Below the pieces are notes generated by a model, which ran no database searches, had not been told where the DNA came from, and worked only from the letters and a program-made list of their open reading frames with translations. A stretch of 18,142 bases of DNA from Lachnospiraceae bacterium UBA3826 (lineage in GTDB: Bacteria; Bacillota; Clostridia; Lachnospirales; Lachnospiraceae): NCBI GenBank assembly GCA_002393095.1, contig DGII01000151.1, positions 1 to 18,142 of the forward strand. Direction: 5' to 3'. Positions within the stretch are counted from its first letter, which is position 1. Every line of letters starts with the position of its first letter. Below are positions 8,094-14,197 of the stretch, one piece after another. A program made the position numbers and the translations under genes.

Positions 8094-8135
8094 CGATATG
8101 GATACAGATAAATAATTATATTAGTATCCATATCG
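8094..8135. repeat. 12-bp inverted repeat with AT-rich loop between convergent genes
   Basis: CGATATGGATAC (8094-8105) and GTATCCATATCG (8124-8135) are perfect inverted repeats around an 18-base loop made almost only of A and T. No T-run follows on either strand, so it is not a typical terminator. It could be an RNA 3' structure or a protein site. Confidence 0.7.
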
Positions 8136-8141
8136 GAGGCT

Positions 8142-8510
8142 TCAGTTGACAAATTCGGATGAATAATAGGGGACTATGAGGCTCGTACCGGGATACACCA
8201 CCGGATCTGAAAGGTGGTTCGAGAACATGATCTCCGATACATGTGCCTCTAAGGAATCATAGTTGTCCCCATATGCTTCGGCGATCGAGGGGAGAGTATC
8301 ACCGGGCATAACGATTACGGATGTATAGTACTTATAATAGTGAGGCTCGTTCGAGCTCTCGGCGTGAGTTATGATTCTGGATGCTCCGATAAGAGTGATC
8401 GTACTGATAATGATGGCAGCGATCATGGCTGTTCTTCTGAAGATCATCTGACGACGCCTTCTGTTAATGTATCTCCTCTTACTTAAGTTAGATCCACAGA
8501 CTTTATTCAT
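8142..8510 (-). CDS. YneA-like SOS-regulated LysM membrane protein
   Basis: This 122-residue protein has a basic N-terminus (KRRYINRRRR), one membrane helix at about 26-48 and an extracytoplasmic LysM domain at about 60-115 (VMPGDTLPSIAEAYG, then VYPGTSLIVPY). This layout and its position divergent from lexA match YneA of Bacillus, a cell-division inhibitor made during the SOS response; the role here is inferred from that. The frame is open to 8594, but the start must be the ATG at 8508-8510: AGGGAGA (8518-8524) precedes it at seven bases, and the longer version would begin upstream of the promoter start point near 8574. LexA-type sites cover the promoter, so it should be silent until DNA damage. 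Confidence 0.85.
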   Translation of the reverse strand: MNKVCGSNLSKRRYINRRRRQMIFRRTAMIAAIIISTITLIGASRIITHAESSNEPHYYKYYTSVIVMPGDTLPSIAEAYGDNYDSLEAHVSEIMFSNHLSDPVVYPGTSLIVPYYSSEFVN

Positions 8511-8542
8511 ATAATCATCTCCCTGTAAAAAAACCAACCTAT

Positions 8543-8570
8543 CGAACAAGATGTTCGGAACAACCGTTCG
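8543..8570. promoter_or_regulatory. Two abutting LexA-type operators before the yneA-like gene
   Basis: CGAAC-N5-GTTCG (8543-8557) is directly followed by GGAAC-AACC-GTTCG (8557-8570). The second fits the Bacillus-type SOS box CGAAC-N4-GTTCG at all but one of the ten defined positions; the first has one extra spacer base. Both lie just downstream of the predicted start, where a bound repressor would block transcription. Half sites at 8588-8592 and 8619-8623 flank them. Confidence 0.8.
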
Positions 8571-8580
8571 ATTTAAATGA

Positions 8581-8609
8581 ATTATATCGAACATTCATTT
8601 GGATGTCAA
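8581..8609 (-). promoter_or_regulatory. Perfect-consensus promoter of the yneA-like gene
   Basis: On the minus strand TTGACA (8604-8609) and TATAAT (8581-8586) are separated by exactly 17 bp, the full sigma-A consensus. The predicted start is near 8574, just ahead of two LexA-type sites. A further half site (CGAAC, 8588-8592) lies in the spacer touching the -10. Confidence 0.88.
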
Positions 8610-8662
8610 TAGTTTTTTCGAACATTTTTTCTGAAAACAGAACAAAAATTTGGAAAATATGT

Positions 8663-8691
8663 TTGCATTTTTATAGAACATATGTTAGTAT
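8663..8691 (+). promoter_or_regulatory. lexA promoter with its own LexA-type operator
   Basis: TTGCAT (8663-8668), a 17-bp spacer and the extended -10 TGT-TAGTAT (8683-8691) form the likely lexA promoter. The operator AGAAC-ATAT-GTTAG (8675-8688) overlaps spacer and -10, giving autorepression. It is less perfect than the sites facing the yneA-like gene, as expected for a repressor gene that keeps basal expression. Confidence 0.65.
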
Positions 8692-8767
8692 TTAATCAGG
8701 TAATTATTGATCACATACAGAATTCTATGGTTTAGCGGACTATATATCGATCCAAGGAGGTTTTATT

Positions 8768-9391
8768 ATGGCAGGTAATAATGCGATTTCGGCTAAGCAG
8801 CAGCAGATTCTTGATTATATTAAAGAAGAGATTCTTATCAAGGGTTATCCGCCTACAGTAAGGGATATTTGCGAGGCTGTTAATCTTAAGTCCACATCCA
8901 GTGTGTTTTCTCATTTGGAGACACTTGAGAAGAAGGGATATATTAAGAGAGATCCCGCCAAGCCAAGGACAATTGAGATCACTGACGACAGCTTTAATAT
9001 GGTAAGGACCGAGATGACATCATTGCCTGTTATCGGTACTGTCGCAGCGGGTGAGCCCATTCTTGCGGAACAGAATATCACGAATTATTTTCCGGTTCCG
9101 GCGGAGATGGTTCCGAAAGGCGAACCGAGCTTTGTACTTAAGGTCAAGGGCGACTCCATGATCAATGCCGGTATCTTTTCGGGCGATCAGATTTTCGTAC
9201 AATGCTGCAATACCGCGCATAACGGCGAGACGGTCGTAGCACTGGTGGATGATTCGGCTACGGTCAAGACCTTCTATAAGGAGAAGGATCATATAAGATT
9301 ACAACCGGAGAATGATACAATGGAACCGATAATCGTGGATGATTGCCAGATACTTGGCAAGGTTTTCGGAGTATTCAGACTTTATCATTGA
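8768..9391 (+). CDS. lexA: SOS repressor LexA
   Basis: This 207-residue protein represses SOS genes until RecA filaments trigger its self-cleavage. The N-terminal winged helix (about 1-72) has the family pattern KQQQILDYIKEEI, GYPPTVRDICEAVNLKSTSSV and HLETLEKKGYI. The C-terminal S24 peptidase domain carries the cleavage bond A94-G95 (VAAGEP), catalytic Ser130 (KGDSM) and Lys167 (TVKTF). Length is normal for LexA. AAGGAGG precedes the ATG at 8768 at a good distance. The gene is divergent from the yneA-like gene with operators between them, and is followed by a strong hairpin. Confidence 0.97.
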   Translation: MAGNNAISAKQQQILDYIKEEILIKGYPPTVRDICEAVNLKSTSSVFSHLETLEKKGYIKRDPAKPRTIEITDDSFNMVRTEMTSLPVIGTVAAGEPILAEQNITNYFPVPAEMVPKGEPSFVLKVKGDSMINAGIFSGDQIFVQCCNTAHNGETVVALVDDSATVKTFYKEKDHIRLQPENDTMEPIIVDDCQILGKVFGVFRLYH

Positions 9392-9398
9392 TAAATAT

Positions 9399-9426
9399 AA
9401 GCTTGGGCCTTTTGACCCAAGCTTTT
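9399..9426. terminator. Terminator between lexA and the recombinase gene
   Basis: Arms AAGCTTGGG (9399-9407) and CCCAAGCTT (9416-9424) enclose an eight-base loop, followed by a short T-run on the plus strand. On the minus strand the same hairpin follows the recombinase stop codon with a T-rich but interrupted tail, so it probably serves both convergent genes. Confidence 0.8.
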
Positions 9427-10480
9427 ATTCTTCTCTGAGTCTTATTGCTTTGGCCGCCCGACGCTTATGTTCGTCTTTCATTGCCGCATAGTGCTTTCTT
9501 GTTGTATTGACATCCTTATGTCCGAGTACATCTGCTACAAGATAGATATCGCCAGTCTCCTGATACAGATTTGTTCCGAAGGTGCTTCGTAATTTATGAG
9601 GAGTTATCTTCTTAAGGCTGACTGAGGAAGCATATTTTTTGACGAGATTCTCCACCGCACGAACGGATATCCGTCTGTTCTGCAGGGACAGGAAGAAGGC
9701 ATCCTCATGTCCCTCATTGGGGATAATGTGCCTGCGCTCATCCATATAAGCTGCCAAAGCATCATGTACTTCCTCTCCGAAGTAGACAACGTCCTCATAT
9801 CCGCCCTTACGACGCACCTTGATCCTGTCGTTCTTCCAGTCTATGTCATTGATGTCGAGACCCACACATTCCGATACTCTTATACCTGTTCCGAGTAAGA
9901 GAGTAAGGAGAGCGGTATCACGCAGGGCAGTCTTATTATGATAATTAAGCTGCTTTTTTGTAAGGTCGGTACCGGCCTCGACTCTGTCAAGCAGGTCAGC
10001 CACCTCATCCGGCTCAAGACGGATGATCTCTTTTTCATGAAGCTTGGGCATAGGAACCAAGGCAGGCGGGTTGGACGATATAAGCTCGTTTCTGAAAAAG
10101 TAGTTGTAGAAGCTCCTTAAGGATGCAAGCTTGCGGCTTTTGCCTCTTTCATCATTTATGACCTCTTCGTTCTCGCCGTTTTTATATAAGGACAGATAAT
10201 CAAGATAATCCTCGATATCTTCGCGTCCGATCATATCAAGCACTTCAAGCGGAAGCTCGGTCATGGCGTATTGCCTGCAATATGAATTATTCTTCATGAT
10301 AAATTCGAAGAAAACTCTCAGATCATAGGCATAGGCTATCTTGGTACGTGATGATATGGTATCGTTCATTCCGCGGAAAAAGGTCTTGCAGAATTTAGGA
10401 AGAGTATCGAGGAGCTCTCTTAACTTCTCGATATTCTCCCGATTAAGCTTATCATGATAATTAAGGCTATTGTTGTCCAT
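9425..10480 (-). CDS. Tyrosine recombinase, Xer/phage-integrase family
   Basis: This 351-residue protein has an N-terminal SAM-like core-binding domain (about 25-145) and a C-terminal catalytic domain. All catalytic residues are seen: R201 (GTGIRVSE), K225 (RRKGG), H295 and R298 (HKLR), H321 (LGHKDV) and nucleophile Y331 (KHYAA). It is somewhat longer than XerC/XerD (about 300 residues) because of extra N-terminal residues and an insertion around 170-183. It sits 16 bp behind the ttcA-type gene on the same strand with no promoter between, so it is likely co-transcribed. No phage genes, attachment sites or tRNA are nearby, which favours a resident Xer-like recombinase over a prophage integrase, though its target is unknown. 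GAGGAG lies four bases from the ATG. Confidence 0.9.
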   Translation of the reverse strand: MDNNSLNYHDKLNRENIEKLRELLDTLPKFCKTFFRGMNDTISSRTKIAYAYDLRVFFEFIMKNNSYCRQYAMTELPLEVLDMIGREDIEDYLDYLSLYKNGENEEVINDERGKSRKLASLRSFYNYFFRNELISSNPPALVPMPKLHEKEIIRLEPDEVADLLDRVEAGTDLTKKQLNYHNKTALRDTALLTLLLGTGIRVSECVGLDINDIDWKNDRIKVRRKGGYEDVVYFGEEVHDALAAYMDERRHIIPNEGHEDAFFLSLQNRRISVRAVENLVKKYASSVSLKKITPHKLRSTFGTNLYQETGDIYLVADVLGHKDVNTTRKHYAAMKDEHKRRAAKAIRLREE

Positions 10481-10496
10481 GGTTCTCCTCAGGTTA

Positions 10497-11231
10497 TTAA
10501 TAGTGTGCGCCTTCTCTTTTATCCCAGCCCTTGATATTGCTCTCGGTGACAGCAGTGAACATGCGGTTCTTAACTCCGGGGTTATCCTTTATGAGTTCCT
10601 TAAGCAGATTGTGGGCATATTCCCTTTTGGTATTGCCGTCGGCGGGACAGGGACTCTTGACAACGGGTACGTCGTATTTACGCACAAAGCCTATGACATC
10701 GGATTCGTGAACATATATAAGCGGTCTGATTACCGTTACCTGCATACGGTCTAAGTAGGTGACGGGAGCGAAGCAGTGGAAGCGTCCTTCATACATCAGT
10801 GATAAAAGCATCGTCTCTACTACATCATCCCTGTGATGGGCATATGCAACCTTGTTGCAGCCGAGCTCTTTAATAGCCTCGTTGATTGCTCCCTTACGCA
10901 TCTTGGCGCAGAGAGAGCAGGGACTTTTCTCCTCCCTTTCGTCGAATACGATACGGGCTATATCTGTCTTAACTATGTGATATCTGACTCCAAGCTTATC
11001 ACAAAGAGACTGTACGGCACTCAGATCAAGATTATTAAAGCCCAGATCCACCGTAACGGCAATTATCTCAAAGCTCTTGGGATAGAAATGCCTTAATCCC
11101 TCAAGAGCATACAGAAGCGCAAGCGAATCCTTGCCGCCGGATATACCTATGGCTATACGATCCCCGTCATCAATCATATTATAATCATCTACAGCACGTC
11201 TTACGTAGCTGTACAGCTTCTGCAATTTCAT
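10497..11231 (-). CDS. ttcA: tRNA 2-thiocytidine biosynthesis protein TtcA family
   Basis: This 244-residue adenylating enzyme of the PP-loop superfamily has the ATP pyrophosphatase loop SGGKDS at 31-36. C105 and C108 (CSLC followed by AKMRKG) plus C195 (KSPCP) match the three cysteines that hold the Fe-S cluster in TtcA-type tRNA thiolases. AHHRDDVVETMLLSLMYEG (131-149) is the family core. TtcA thiolates cytidine 32 of tRNA; clostridial relatives may have another target, so the symbol is by family. The ATG at 11231 has only a distant GGGG as ribosome site. It is the first gene of a two-gene minus-strand operon with the recombinase. Confidence 0.85.
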   Translation of the reverse strand: MKLQKLYSYVRRAVDDYNMIDDGDRIAIGISGGKDSLALLYALEGLRHFYPKSFEIIAVTVDLGFNNLDLSAVQSLCDKLGVRYHIVKTDIARIVFDEREEKSPCSLCAKMRKGAINEAIKELGCNKVAYAHHRDDVVETMLLSLMYEGRFHCFAPVTYLDRMQVTVIRPLIYVHESDVIGFVRKYDVPVVKSPCPADGNTKREYAHNLLKELIKDNPGVKNRMFTAVTESNIKGWDKREGAHY

Positions 11232-11275
11232 CTGTCTGTCAACCCCGTATAATCTATCTGATCCTGTAATTCAAT

Positions 11276-11284
11276 ATTATACCA
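11276..11284 (-). promoter_or_regulatory. Extended -10 promoter of the ttcA-recombinase operon
   Basis: On the minus strand TGG-TATAAT (11276-11284) is a perfect extended -10. The start near 11269 gives a leader of about 38 bases. No -35 is evident. Confidence 0.6.
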
Positions 11285-11292
11285 CAAAACGA

Positions 11293-11301
11293 TGCTATAA
11301 T
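11293..11301 (+). promoter_or_regulatory. Extended -10 promoter upstream of the sigma-factor operon
   Basis: TGC-TATAAT (11293-11301) is a perfect extended -10 on the plus strand, back to back with the ttcA promoter. The start near 11308 would give a roughly 90-base leader to the sigma gene containing a terminator hairpin. No -35 is evident. Confidence 0.5.
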
Positions 11302-11334
11302 ATGATACAATAAGTTGATATACGATAAATTCCG

Positions 11335-11366
11335 GCAATAGCTTTGACAGCGGCTATTGCTTTTTT
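11335..11366 (+). terminator. Terminator hairpin in the sigma-gene leader (candidate attenuator)
   Basis: Arms GCAATAGC (11335-11342) and GCTATTGC (11353-11360) are followed by six T (11361-11366). No plus-strand gene ends upstream, as ttcA is divergent, so the hairpin lies between the likely promoter and the sigma ATG 30 bases later. The loop contains a perfect TTGACA (11344-11349), which could instead be the -35 of a promoter with GACAAT (11369-11374) at a long 19-bp spacing. Confidence 0.7.
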
Positions 11367-11395
11367 AGGACAATAAACCGCATGAGGATGTTCCA

Positions 11396-11971
11396 ATGAA
11401 AGATGTTGATTCCTCGAACATATCGGATGACGAACTCTATTCCAACTTCATACAGGGTCAGACCGAAAGCTTCGATGAACTGACGATACGCTATGGCGAC
11501 GCACTTGTCATATACCTTAGCGGTATACTTCACAACATGCAGGATGCTGAGGATATCATGGTTGAGACCTTTGCCCGTATCCTTGTGAAGAAGCCTGCCA
11601 TAAGAAGCGGCGGATTCAAGGCATATCTGTATAGGACAGCCCACAATCTGGCAATAAATCTGCTTAAGAAGAACAGGCGCAGGGAGACCTTCTCTTTGGA
11701 TGGCTGCGAAGAAATTCTTAGAATAAGCGATTCTGCAACGAAGACAATTGACGATACAGAACGTGACGACATACTCCATCTGTGCATGGAGAAGATAGAT
11801 CCGGTGCTTAAGGAAGTACTTTTCCTTATCTATTTTGAGGAGCTAAGCTATAAAGAGGCTGCCGCTGTTATGAGGATATCACCTAAGCGGGTAGATAAGC
11901 TGCTTCAAAGTGCCAGGAAGCATCTTAGGAAGGAATTATCAAAAGAAGGGATAGACCATGCTTACGAATGA
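11396..11971 (+). CDS. ECF-type RNA polymerase sigma factor
   Basis: This 191-residue sigma-70 family protein has the two-domain ECF layout. Region 2 is at about 24-92 (ESFDELTIRYGDALVIYLSGIL, then DAEDIMVETFARIL and KAYLYRTAHNLAINLLKKNRRR), and region 4 is at about 126-182 (LKEVLFLIYFEELSYKEAAAVMRISPKRVDKLLQSARKHLRKEL). It would direct RNA polymerase to a specific promoter set, normally including its own operon. GAGGA at 11384-11388 is its ribosome site. The next gene starts 14 bases before its stop, so the two products are translationally coupled, as is usual for sigma and anti-sigma pairs. Its targets are not visible; the surface-protein genes downstream are the natural candidates. Confidence 0.93.
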   Translation: MKDVDSSNISDDELYSNFIQGQTESFDELTIRYGDALVIYLSGILHNMQDAEDIMVETFARILVKKPAIRSGGFKAYLYRTAHNLAINLLKKNRRRETFSLDGCEEILRISDSATKTIDDTERDDILHLCMEKIDPVLKEVLFLIYFEELSYKEAAAVMRISPKRVDKLLQSARKHLRKELSKEGIDHAYE

Positions 11972-12308
11972 AGAAAGAATAGAAGCTATTCATAAAAGAG
12001 CGGCTGAGATAGAGATTGCCGGAAGACGAACACAGCAGACTATCATACGGGTCGGAGCGGTCGCAGCATGCCTTGCAGGGATCATACTGCTATCATTATA
12101 TATTCCAACTATTACGGACAGGTTTGCAACAGAGCATGCATCTGCCGGCATGCAGGCAAGTATTTTGTCAGGAGACGGCACTATTGGGTATATTGCTATC
12201 GGAGTGATCGCATTTCTCTTAGGCTGCTTTGTGACAATATTCTGCATGAAACTTAAAAAATGGCAGGATGACAATGCAAAGGTAAGCGAACAAGGTAAGG
12301 AAGAATAG
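11958..12308 (+). CDS. Small two-helix membrane protein, candidate anti-sigma factor
   Basis: This 116-residue protein has a charged N-terminus of about 29 residues (ERIEAIHKRAAEI), two hydrophobic helices at about 30-50 and 75-97, a 25-residue loop and a basic C-terminal tail (KLKKWQ). I do not recognise a named family. The zinc-binding HxxxCxxC anti-sigma motif is absent. Two facts suggest it controls the sigma factor: its start overlaps the sigma gene by 14 bases, and a PrsW-type protease, which in Bacillus cleaves an anti-sigma factor, lies in the same operon. It is paralogous to the gene at 13874: ERI..IH.RAA falls at the same residues 6-16 in both, with matching helix positions and a shared GM.A...L before helix 2. 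Function is inferred from position only. Confidence 0.7.
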   Translation: MLTNEERIEAIHKRAAEIEIAGRRTQQTIIRVGAVAACLAGIILLSLYIPTITDRFATEHASAGMQASILSGDGTIGYIAIGVIAFLLGCFVTIFCMKLKKWQDDNAKVSEQGKEE

Positions 12309-12310
12309 GT

Positions 12311-13033
12311 ATGCCGGTAATCGAAAGCACGGACAACATCATACAGCTTTTCACCACCGGGTTCTGTGCCGGACTCAGTGCATACCGTGCCTTTAAGACG
12401 GGCAGGCATGCATGGGTACTTCTGTTTTTTGCGGCCTTTGTATATTTTCTGGCCGATATCTATTGGCAGTTATACTTGGTATTCTATGGTGAGACACCGC
12501 ACTATTCCTATATTCCCGATGCCGGATGGTATGCTTGCTATCTTTTTCTTATCCTGCTTGTAAATGATATACGAGGACGCAGGGATAAAACCCCTTATAA
12601 CCGGTTTCTGCTGCTCATTCCGGTATTTACGGTCGGAATGTGTGTGTTCTATCTTCAGTTCGGTGATTTTATCGGTAATATACTTGCGGCTGTACTTATG
12701 AGCATACTTATCCGTGTGACGGTCGATGCTCTTATACAATGTAAAAGGAGAGAACTTCTGAAAAACGATGCTTTGCATACTGACAGGAATCGCAACGGAC
12801 TGTATATCTCGGTTCTTGTCTTCTGCTTTGCGGAATATGCGGCCTGGACGACATCCTGCTTCTGGATGGGTGATACCTTTGCCAATCCCTATTTTTATTT
12901 TGACACGGTACTGTCATTTACATTTTTGATATTTCCGTATGCGTTAAAGTCTGCGCTTAAAGAACAGGGTAAAGTAACAGACGGGTATGAGGATCGTAAT
13001 ACACCGGACGGAAAGGTGGCGCAGAATGACTAA
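12311..13033 (+). CDS. Seven-helix membrane protein of unknown function
   Basis: This 240-residue protein has about seven hydrophobic helices: roughly 9-28, 34-58, 72-86, 98-116, 119-140, 163-184 and 192-215. It ends in a charged cytoplasmic tail (DGYEDRNTPDGK). No catalytic motif was recognised, and the family is not known to me. It starts two bases after the preceding stop and overlaps the PrsW-type gene by eight bases, so it is a tightly coupled member of the sigma operon. A sensor or scaffold role for the protease pathway is possible but not shown by the sequence. Confidence 0.72.
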   Translation: MPVIESTDNIIQLFTTGFCAGLSAYRAFKTGRHAWVLLFFAAFVYFLADIYWQLYLVFYGETPHYSYIPDAGWYACYLFLILLVNDIRGRRDKTPYNRFLLLIPVFTVGMCVFYLQFGDFIGNILAAVLMSILIRVTVDALIQCKRRELLKNDALHTDRNRNGLYISVLVFCFAEYAAWTTSCFWMGDTFANPYFYFDTVLSFTFLIFPYALKSALKEQGKVTDGYEDRNTPDGKVAQND

Positions 13034-13661
13034 TATAGAAAATATCTTTATCTGTATCGCAGCGCCCCTTATCATAGCGACCATTGTCTCCAAGGGTCGT
13101 GGCAGGAGGATGCTTATATTTATGATCGCCGGTATGACTTCATGCCTTCTTTCGTCTTATATAAGTACTTTTATTGCTGCCGTGCAGGGAGCGGATCTTA
13201 TCATAGCATCCATTGAGATATCCCCGCTTGTTGAGGAGATACTAAAGCTATGTCCGGTCCTATTCTTTATTCTTGTCTTTGAACCCGATAAACCCACTGC
13301 TGCGGATGCATGCGAGATGATCGCCATAGGCTTTGCAACCTTTGAAAATGTGTGCTTTCTTATGATAAACGGAGCAGATGATATTCTTAGTCTGGCGATA
13401 CGTGGCTTTGGAACAGGGGCCATGCATGTGGTCTGCGGAAGCATAATTGCCTTCGGGTTATTGCACCTTTGGGACAGGCTGTGGCTTCGCGCAGCAGGAA
13501 CGGTAGCTCTTCTATGTGTTGCGGTCACCTATCATGGAGTCTTCAATGTATTGGTATCACAGACCGGTGCCCCGATGATCATAGGGTTCATGATCCCTCT
13601 TGTAACGACTGCAGCGATCATCTTTTTAAGAGGCAGGATCAAATCAATGGGGATTTCTTAG
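13026..13661 (+). CDS. prsW: PrsW-type intramembrane protease
   Basis: This 211-residue protein has multiple membrane helices. Motifs of the PrsW/CPBP glutamic protease superfamily are present: SPLVEEILK (E70, E71), IGFATFENV (F106-E107-N108), a His in GTGAMHVVCGS (H134) and a late TYHGVFN (H170, N174). In Bacillus subtilis PrsW makes the first cut in anti-sigma factor RsiW, releasing SigW. The presence of a sigma factor and a small membrane protein in the same operon makes an equivalent role likely here. The ATG at 13026 is preferred over the upstream in-frame ATG at 12987: AGGTGG precedes it, and its ATGACTAA overlap with the previous stop is typical coupling. A strong terminator follows at 13747. 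Confidence 0.87.
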   Translation: MTNIENIFICIAAPLIIATIVSKGRGRRMLIFMIAGMTSCLLSSYISTFIAAVQGADLIIASIEISPLVEEILKLCPVLFFILVFEPDKPTAADACEMIAIGFATFENVCFLMINGADDILSLAIRGFGTGAMHVVCGSIIAFGLLHLWDRLWLRAAGTVALLCVAVTYHGVFNVLVSQTGAPMIIGFMIPLVTTAAIIFLRGRIKSMGIS

Positions 13662-13746
13662 GGAATGCCGGTCAAGACATTGCTTTCACGGTAGATTCAT
13701 GTAATATCATACAAAACAGACGTATATAAATTGTGCATAATGCCAT

Positions 13747-13778
13747 AGTTGATCTTTTTGATCAACTTTTTTTATTTT
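13747..13778 (+). terminator. Terminator of the sigma-PrsW operon
   Basis: Arms AGTTGATC (13747-13754) and GATCAACT (13760-13767) enclose five T and are followed by a T-rich tail (TTTTTTATTTT). It separates the sigma operon from the surface-protein operon. The 13662-13746 stretch before it holds no gene. Confidence 0.9.
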
Positions 13779-13873
13779 GTAGGGGGGAAAAAGGAAGGTT
13801 TGGTTGTCTGTATATTAGAAGGTTTTTTTGAGAGTAAAAATAAAAATTTGTATCGGATCTGAAAGGAGGATAC
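13779..13873 (+). promoter_or_regulatory. Leader region of the surface-protein operon, promoter not resolved
   Basis: This is a purine- and T-rich stretch with no clean housekeeping promoter. The best match is TTGAGA (13828-13833) with TATCGG at 17 bp, a poor -10. Because an ECF sigma gene lies next door, an ECF promoter is plausible, but no motif shared with the sigma leader was found. AAAGGAGG (13862-13869) is a strong ribosome site for the ATG at 13874. Confidence 0.3.
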
Positions 13874-14197
13874 ATGATAAGCAGTAAAGAGCGTATCAGT
13901 CTCATACATACGAGGGCTGCAAGAATCAAAAGAAGACAGGAGAAAAACACCATCACAGGAATCGGAGGTCTGTGTGCGGTGTTACTCATATTGCTCTCGG
14001 GAATGATGAATATTCCGGTTACCAATGATCAGCTATCAGACAGTACCGGGATGTATGCCGGATCGTCACTTTTGGATGCAAGTGCGGGAGGATATGTACT
14101 TACCGCCGTCGTAGCCTTTATGGTGGGGGTCATCATAACCGTGATATGTAAAAAATATGTTGAAAGAAAAGACCTTACAAGGGAGGATAATGAATAA
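13874..14197 (+). CDS. Small two-helix membrane protein, paralog of the candidate anti-sigma protein
   Basis: This 107-residue protein has a basic N-terminus (KERISLIHTRAARIKRRQ), helices at about 29-48 and 73-92, a 25-residue outer loop and a charged tail (CKKYVERKDLTRE). It matches the protein at 11958 in layout and in ERI..IH.RAA at residues 6-16. Its stop codon overlaps the ATG of the surface-protein gene (TAATG), so the two are made together. A 35-codon copy of its 3' end recurs at 15873. It may bind the same partner as its paralog, such as the ECF sigma factor, or help the surface protein at the membrane; neither is shown. The family is unnamed to me. Confidence 0.75.
   Translation: MISSKERISLIHTRAARIKRRQEKNTITGIGGLCAVLLILLSGMMNIPVTNDQLSDSTGMYAGSSLLDASAGGYVLTAVVAFMVGVIITVICKKYVERKDLTREDNE

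Noticed and set aside
8511..8594. Longer N-terminus for the LysM membrane protein starting at 8594
   Set aside because: It would begin upstream of the predicted transcription start and read through the LexA sites; the ATG at 8510 has a good AGGGAGA ribosome site.
9425..10480. Prophage or integrative element ending at the tyrosine recombinase
   Set aside because: No phage, conjugation or tRNA att features are nearby; the gene is in an operon with a housekeeping tRNA-modification gene.
12987..13025. Upstream ATG for the PrsW-type gene
   Set aside because: It adds 13 charged residues with no ribosome site; the ATG at 13026 has AGGTGG and an ATGACTAA overlap with the previous stop.
13679..13775. 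Small RNA gene between the PrsW-type gene and its terminator
   Set aside because: TTGCTT with a TAATAT at 16 bp could be a promoter, but the match is poor and the terminator is explained by the sigma operon.
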